Source: Haberlea rhodopensis
Lineage: Eukaryota; Streptophyta; Magnoliopsida; Lamiales; Gesneriaceae
Assembly (NCBI GenBank): GCA_907163345.1
Contig: CAJQUN010000020.1
Span: 6,817,722 to 6,881,721 of the forward strand
Reading direction: 5' to 3'
DNA: 64,000 nucleotides
This document shows, one piece after another, positions 57,874 through 64,000 of this stretch. A program made the position numbers and the translations under genes. Under the pieces are notes generated by a model. That model searched no databases. It saw only the letters and a list, made by a program, of their open reading frames with translations, and was not told the DNA's origin. Position 1 is the first letter of the stretch; the number at the start of each line of letters is the position of its first letter.

Positions 57874-59037
57874 TGTTAGGATCGGTCCGGAGTGTTTAGA
57901 GGGGGGGTGAATGAACACTCCTTACAAAATTTATCCCTTGTGATTTCTTTCTGATTAGTAAAAGAAATCTGTTACTTAATCAACTCTTTGAACAGAACAG
58001 ACCACTAATAAGTAAGTGCGGAAACGGTCTGCTCTTGTATAAGTAAGAACAGCTCGATGGCTAAGTGCAGAATGATAAGACACAGGATATGTTTCTGGAA
58101 GTTCGAAGGTGGTGTAATCCTTCTACGTCTCCCCTTCTTCCAATTAAGGAAGGTTTATACTAGAAGACTTTGATTTATACAATCCTGTTGTACAAACCCG
58201 ATTCAGGCTGGATTTACCTCACTACCAGTCTGAAACTCCTAGTCACTCAACCTGCTCAGACACACTCTGTCTGACAGTTACAAAATGTTGCTCACTTCTA
58301 TTTTTCAATACACAATGCGCACAGTGATCCTACAATGATCAAATGTTACAAAGTAATTGCGCTTAAATGAATAACTTCAGCTCGAAAGCTTCTGTACTTT
58401 GTAAGCGTGTGCTGTTTAGCTTTCTTGTATATTTTTCAAATGATCAGCGTGAGTTGTAGAGTCGAGAGTCTTTTGCATCTGTTTGTTGCATCCTTTTATA
58501 GTTGAAGGTGGCAACGGCATTGTTTCCCTTAATGTGCAGCTATGACTCTTTTTAGACTCTGAGAAAGCTACAGTCTTCTTCTTCAGGATACTTGCCGTTC
58601 TGGTATATGCTTTCGGCGACTGTCAGGTAAGCTCTTCTTTGTCTTCTTACCTATTATGGCAATCTTCAGTCTTTGGTCCTTTGTAGCATTAATTGCAGCA
58701 TTAAATGCTGCAATAAATATCCGTTGATGATTCGGACTGAGAAGCCATCCTTTATGTATCCTTGACTGCTCTGATCTGATAAAGGTTGAGATCGATCTGA
58801 AGCATCGATCTAGTCATTCTGGAATCCATCGATCCGGTCTGATATGTACTATTCTTTATCAGTTTGCTCTGATATGTCCGATCGATCTGGTATGCCTAGT
58901 TTCCATCGATCCGGTCTGAAATGCTTTGCCATCTTGCTCTGTTGAGTCCGATCGATCTGGTATGCCTAGTTTCCATCGATCCGGTCTGAACTGTTTTGTC
59001 ATCTTTAAAATCTCATCGATAAGGTCCGGAACTAACA
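57874..59037 (-). repeat. D2 3' LTR
   Basis: 1164 bp, TGTTAGGATCGG to AACTAACA on the plus strand. TATAAAAG on the minus strand at 58493-58500. The motif cluster at 58785-59027 has two identical tatgcctagtttccatcg blocks. Confidence 0.95.
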
Positions 59038-59305
59038 AATTCCCCCTTTTTGATGATGACAAAACCTAGCTTCTAAGTCTTTTTAACCAGTCTTGATAAG
59101 AGCTCTGAAGCGAATGCTTTTGGATCGATTACTTCTTTGTTCAAAATAAATGAACATCATTAAGTTTGATCGATTCAATCTTTTATTATTAAGCCTTTAT
59201 TAAAGTTCAAAATAAATGAACAAGGACTTAATCAAAAGAAGGATTTTATTGATCATCAAGAAATCCTAAATACAGACAGTCTGACAAGTTAAATGACTAA
59301 GACTG

Positions 59306-61756
59306 CTATCTTCTTGAGCTTGGAGGCGGCTTGAAGTCTGTCTTCTTTTCCCCCTTTTTGTCAGCAGCAATCTCTTGAAGGAATTCAACAACTTGGGCTA
59401 GCTGCGCGCTGATAGCGTCAAGACGAACGTCTTGAGCGCGGAGGGAGTTAGAAACAGATGCTCTGACTTCAGTGGCTAACTCGACCTGCTCTTTCCTCAG
59501 ACTGTTCTTGTAGGAGGCTTGTTGAGAAAACAGATCGTTGATGCCGCGCTGGAGGCTTCCGATACTGGCAGTCATTTTCTCTTAGAAAGAATTAAAGTCC
59601 AAAGTTGTGACTCTTTGACTTTGATGAACTTCGAGAATTCGTTGAGTTAATGACAGACAGTTATCAGAAAAGTGCTGGATAGTCCGTGCCAGGGATGGAG
59701 GTGCATCAGATAGCTGGCTGGGAGAGTGATCTGATGATGACATAGCAGGAGCATCTGCTTCCGCAATCGGCACGATGGAAGAAATGGCAGCTTGATGAAT
59801 TTCGGATCGGATCAGAGTGACCAGATCCGAAGAAAAACTATGAATGAATGCCAAATCTTCATCTGATGGTCCCGGAGGAGAGTGGGGACTGGAAGGTTCC
59901 TCATCTTGGAGAGCCGCAACCACTGTAGATACCACCAAATCCGGATCGAGGAGGTCTGGTACTTCAGTTGTTGCACATGCTTCAGCTGGACTGTTTTGAG
60001 CAAGGGAGGCTGATGACTTCAATGGAATAGATGTTGTCGGAGAATCCAACAGAACATTCATTGATTCATCATCTGTTGCAGACGGAGCATTAGGCAATGG
60101 CTGCTCCGCTGTCTGTTCTGGTACGAGTTCTGCAGGCTGATCTTCTGTCTGTTTTGCTTCAGCAGAAGGAATAACCTCGATAAAAGGTTCTGCCAGAGTC
60201 TTGCTGACAGAAGGATGATCCGGGCTTGTGGCTGGAGTGGAGATACCTAGCATCTGTCGTTGAAAGCGGACAGCTAGGGATAGAGCATGAATATCCATCT
60301 CAAGTTGAGCAATCACAGCCCCATCATCTCTGGCAGTAGGAGCAAGCGGATCGAAGTTCTTCTTTTTGGCAGTGAAAAGCAGATTGGCCAGTCTGAATCT
60401 GTGTTTTGCCGTAAATAACTCTCTGCGCTGCACCGCAAGTCGAACATCATCAGTTTCTGTGCCTCTCAGAACCTCGTCTTCCATCTTTTTCAGTCTGTGC
60501 AACTTTCCGTAGAACATATCAATGTGGTTGACAGTCCGGTACTGGACATATTCATCAAAGACCACAAGGAGTTCAGCTAGCTTCTCATCAACATCCTCCA
60601 TAGTGATGTCGATGGCAGTCTGTGCAGCAGATTTGGGTTTAGAAGAGATGGGTTCTGTGAGAATGGCTTTTCCCTTGCCGGTGGAGGAAGGGGACTTAAT
60701 CCCTGATTGGGTATAGTCACCCAACTCAGTGATAACTATCCCTTTGACCACGGGATTGGCAGAGGGAATTCTAAGGGTGACTTTGGGTGCAGGGGTTGAG
60801 GCTTGTGAAGGCTGAGTGGGGGGTTGAAGTGCAGGGGTTGCTTTAGTGGGTGGCAGTATGGGTGGAGGTAGATGTATGGTTGGTTTGGTAATCTGGGTTC
60901 GGGGTTTTTTGGGAAGTGGCTTGGTTGGGGATGAGTGAGCAGACTGGGTTTCTTCTGAGTCAGTCTGAATGGTCAGCTTCCGCTTGACCCGAGGTTTGCG
61001 CACATCAGCTTGTTCCTCGTCCTTCTCAATCTTGACTAAGACCAGAGTTGTAGGAGTAGGCGGAGCACTCTTGGACTTCAGCAGTGCAAGCCCTTTGGAG
61101 TTAAGGACCTTAAAGGGGCGGAGAGCAGACGGCTTGCTCAGCTCGAGGCCTAAGGACTCCAAGAGCTTGCTGAGAGGAACAGCAAAGCATACGGCGTGCT
61201 TGGATGCAATCACCGTTTCCAGCAGTACTCCAAACAAAATCATGGACCAGTTTATCTTCTGTCCAGATACAATAGCTGCCATAGCCCTGAACTTCTCGGC
61301 GGTTACAGCATCGAAGCTTCCTGCTTTACCCAAAAGTGGCTTGGCTACCACTTCACACAGCACCTGGAAATGGAAGAGCATTTCCTTCTTCTTAAATGAG
61401 GGTTGCAATCGGTGGCCAGAAATAGAAATCTTCCCCTGAAGATCTAAGAGAGATGCTGGAGGAGTCTGTCCGAACTCTGTCAGGCCGGAACTGGGGAGGC
61501 CAAAGGTCTTGGCCATTGTTGTTGGCGAGATCTCGAAAGATTTGCCCTGGACAGTTGTAGAGATGGATGACTTCCGGGAGACGGCGTTGGCGAACAGCTC
61601 GCGGATTTCTGGTTCATAAACAACGGATCCGCACTCCAAAAAATTCCGTAAACCAGAGGATTCCAGGGCTCTAAAAATGGACACCATCGCAGCATCTTCT
61701 CCCCTGTAGATGTCATCAAACTCAACGGAGAGTGAGTTATGAGTGATGGTAGCCAT
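59306..61756 (-). pseudogene. D2 ORF3 with one nonsense mutation
   Basis: Same as D1 ORF3 except for scattered substitutions and one stop: an AAA codon of D1 is TAA here (59583-59585), leaving 724 residues and separating the last 89-90 codons, which contain the C-terminal helical region. The rest of the frame stays open, so the stop is recent. A shortened protein could still be made. Confidence 0.9.
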
Positions 61757-62177
61757 ATGAAAGAAGTTTAAAGAAGGTGCGAAGAGTAAGAGAGTAGGAG
61801 AGTAAGAAGGTAGAAAGCGGTAAACTGTAAAAAGTGAAAAAGTATGAAATGTTCAGCCCGCTAAATAGGAGAGAGAAGACACGTGTCTTTATCTCCAAGA
61901 CTGAGAAATAAATTATTCAAAATAAACGGTCAGGATGAAGAAAGATAAGGCGGTTAAAGTACAACTAGTTAAAAAGGTTAATCAGTCCGGGCTGTTTTGT
62001 TTTTTTTTTTTTTTTTTAAAAAAACAAATAATTGTCCAAACAGATCATAGGATAAAATCAGACTGACAAGTATCGGTCTGAAAGTTCGGACCGGTCTGTG
62101 TCTTTCTGAACATTGTAGTATCGATCTGTAGTGACAAAAATCTTTAAGAGCGAAAAGAATAAAAACATCTAAACTAA

Positions 62178-64000
62178 TTAAGATAAGTCAATTAAACCAA
62201 GAATTTGACGGAAATAATTAAACTTAGCCTCAGGAAGTGGTTTGGTGAAGATGTCTGCTGCTTGCTGCTCTGTTGAAATGTGTTCGATCCGAATTTCCTT
62301 TTTGCCAACATGATCTCGAATAAAATGGTGTCGAATATCAATGTGCTTTGTTCGAGAGTGCAAAACTGGATTATACGTTATAGCGATTGCACTTGTGTTG
62401 TCGCAAAATATCGGAGAGTCAACAGCTTGAATGCCGTAGTCTTTGAGCTGGTGTTGAATCCAGAGCATTTGAGCGCAACAGCTTCCAGCGGCTAGGTATT
62501 CTGCCTCAGCTGTGGATGTGGCAATAGATGTCTGCTTCTTACTGAACCAAGAGATCAATCTTTCACCTAGAAATTGACATGTTCCACTGGTGCTTTTACG
62601 ATCGATCTTACACCCAGCGTAGTCTGCGTCTGAATATCCGATCAAGCTGAAGTTTGAATCTTTGGAGTACCAAAGACCAACGTTCTGAGATCCTTTTAAG
62701 TATTTCAGAATACGCTTGGCAGCAATGAAATGTGATTGCTTTGGTTCTGTCTGAAATCTGGCGCACATACAGACTGAAAACATAATATCGGGCCGGCTCG
62801 CTGTAAGATACAATAGCGATCCGATGAGTCCTCTATACATGGTTACTTCAACTGCCGTTCCCCCTTCGTCCTTGTCTAACTTGATTGTTGGACTCATTGG
62901 AGTTGATGCAGTTGAGCATGTTTCCATTCCAAATCTCTTGAGGAGCTCTTTGGTATACTTGGTCTGATTGATGAAAATGCCATTGTTGAGCTGTTTTACT
63001 TGAAGACCCAGAAAGAATGACAATTCTCCCATCATGCTCATCTCGAACTGTCCCTGCATTAACTTAGAAAATTTCTCGCACAATTTGGGGTTAGTTGACC
63101 CAAAGATTATGTCATCAACATAAATTTGAACTAATAGGGTATGTTCCCCCTTAATGAATTTAAAGAGAGTTTTATCTATTGAACCGATCTGAAAATCATG
63201 GTTCAGCAGAAATTGAGATAGAGTGTCATACCAGGCTCTTGGAGCTTGTTTCAGACCATACACTGCTTTATTCAGTAGGTATACATGATTAGGATACGAA
63301 TGGTTCTGAAATCCAGGTGGTTGCTCAATGTAGACTTCTTCCTGAAGCTTTCCATTAAGAAAGGCGCACTTGACGTCCATCTGATATACTTTGAAGTCTT
63401 TAAAGGCAGCATATGCAAGAAAGATTCGGATTGCTTCAAGTCTGGCGACTGGTGCAAATGATTCATCGAAGTCGATTCCTTCTTCTTGTCTGAATCCCTG
63501 TGCCACCAGTCTGGCTTTGTTTCTAACCACAGTTCCATCGGCGTCTAGCTTATTTCTGAAAACCCATCTGGTTCTAATAACAGGCAGATCGCTTGGTCTG
63601 GGAGTTAGACTCCAAACTTGATTTTGTTCGAATTGATTAAGCTCTTCTTGCATTGCTTTAATCCAGTTGAAATCAGTCAGAGCTTCATCGATCTTCTTGG
63701 GTTCCAGAGTTGAGATGAAAGCAGCATGAGTGAACTCATCCATCATCTGTCCTCTGGTTCTAATCGGTGCAGAAGGACGACCAATCACTAGATTAGGTGG
63801 ATGCTTCTTAGTCCATCGATAGCTTGACTCTGGATTGTCTGGTTCGGTCGGAATAATAGTAGCAGCATGATCTGCATCTACTTTAATATTTGAGTCAGGA
63901 GCATCTGGATCAGCTCGATCTGAAGAAGCTTCAATGGCCTGATCCGGTCTGTCTGGCACTTCTGGTTCTGGTGGATTGTCTCTTGACCTGTTAGCTACAA
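62178..64000 (-). CDS. pol: D2 pol, partial (reverse transcriptase and RNase H)
   Basis: Open from the window edge to 62178 without stops. It covers the acidic linker, reverse transcriptase with QMDVKCAFLNG (Cys where D1 has Ser) and YVDD, and complete RNase H with SDADYAG, TAEAEYLA and CDN. The start seen in the window is not the true start: the frame continues beyond 64000, where integrase, protease and gag are expected. Confidence 0.92.
   Translation of the reverse strand, partial: VANRSRDNPPEPEVPDRPDQAIEASSDRADPDAPDSNIKVDADHAATIIPTEPDNPESSYRWTKKHPPNLVIGRPSAPIRTRGQMMDEFTHAAFISTLEPKKIDEALTDFNWIKAMQEELNQFEQNQVWSLTPRPSDLPVIRTRWVFRNKLDADGTVVRNKARLVAQGFRQEEGIDFDESFAPVARLEAIRIFLAYAAFKDFKVYQMDVKCAFLNGKLQEEVYIEQPPGFQNHSYPNHVYLLNKAVYGLKQAPRAWYDTLSQFLLNHDFQIGSIDKTLFKFIKGEHTLLVQIYVDDIIFGSTNPKLCEKFSKLMQGQFEMSMMGELSFFLGLQVKQLNNGIFINQTKYTKELLKRFGMETCSTASTPMSPTIKLDKDEGGTAVEVTMYRGLIGSLLYLTASRPDIMFSVCMCARFQTEPKQSHFIAAKRILKYLKGSQNVGLWYSKDSNFSLIGYSDADYAGCKIDRKSTSGTCQFLGERLISWFSKKQTSIATSTAEAEYLAAGSCCAQMLWIQHQLKDYGIQAVDSPIFCDNTSAIAITYNPVLHSRTKHIDIRHHFIRDHVGKKEIRIEHISTEQQAADIFTKPLPEAKFNYFRQILGLIDLS

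Larger units (their letters stand above)
57874..64000 (-). mobile_element. copia element D2, partial (runs off the window)
   Basis: A second copy of the D family, inserted in copia C. The 3' LTR, ORF3 and most of pol lie in the window; gag and the 5' LTR are beyond it. Sequence is almost the same as D1, but it has single-copy sequence where D1 has the 147-bp duplication, a 7-base G run where D1 has 13-14, and a longer T/A run near 61998-62024. TTTAA at 57869-57873 would be the left target duplication; the right end cannot be seen. Confidence 0.93.

Overview
The window is repeat-rich plant nuclear DNA, almost certainly from a eudicot: it is AT-rich, filled with nested LTR retrotransposons of the plant Ty1/copia and Ty3/gypsy lineages, and contains one intact host gene, an L-type lectin receptor kinase. 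The long third ORF of copia element D resembles proteins I remember from Lamiales (Gesneriaceae); that is a weak, unchecked hint about the species. I see no rRNA, tRNA or CRISPR. Element letters (A to F, H) are my own labels. Layout, left part: 1-1987 is a left-truncated LTR of a Tekay-like gypsy family (minus). 2283-2927 is a tandem repeat rich in CATGCA palindromes. 2928-4879 is a plus-strand LTR of the same Tekay-like family, cut by copia element A (4880-10917, plus), a gag-only Sirevirus-like element. 11588-23400 is a roughly 240-bp tandem repeat split by copia element D1 (11986-22818, minus), a complete, very young element with gag, pol and a third ORF. Middle: the lectin receptor kinase lies at 24411-26477 (plus), with ordinary intergenic DNA on both sides. 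Right part: 28194 to the window end is a nest. The oldest layer is copia C (minus), a decayed pol split into 29960-31152 and 56567-57873. Gypsy E (Athila-like, minus, 31153-56566, target duplication TTCAC) sits inside the reverse-transcriptase codons of C. E is itself split by a solo LTR H (39026-41536, GTTTG), a large non-coding LTR element F (41965-50911, CACTT) and a small non-coding copia-like element B (51766-55439). D2, a second copy of D, starts at 57874 inside C and runs off the window. Four target duplications (TTTTA, TTCAC, GTTTG, CACTT) were read directly, and reading frames of the interrupted genes rejoin exactly across the E, F and H insertions, so most of the order of events can be reconstructed. 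Three patterns are not explained by routine annotation. The ORF downstream of pol in copia D and the one downstream of pol in gypsy E appear to share a domain although the elements belong to different superfamilies. The 5' leader of F holds an array of about 17 small hairpins whose two stem halves change together. Several unrelated LTR families each carry their own cluster of a short GATC- or CAGCTG-type palindrome.
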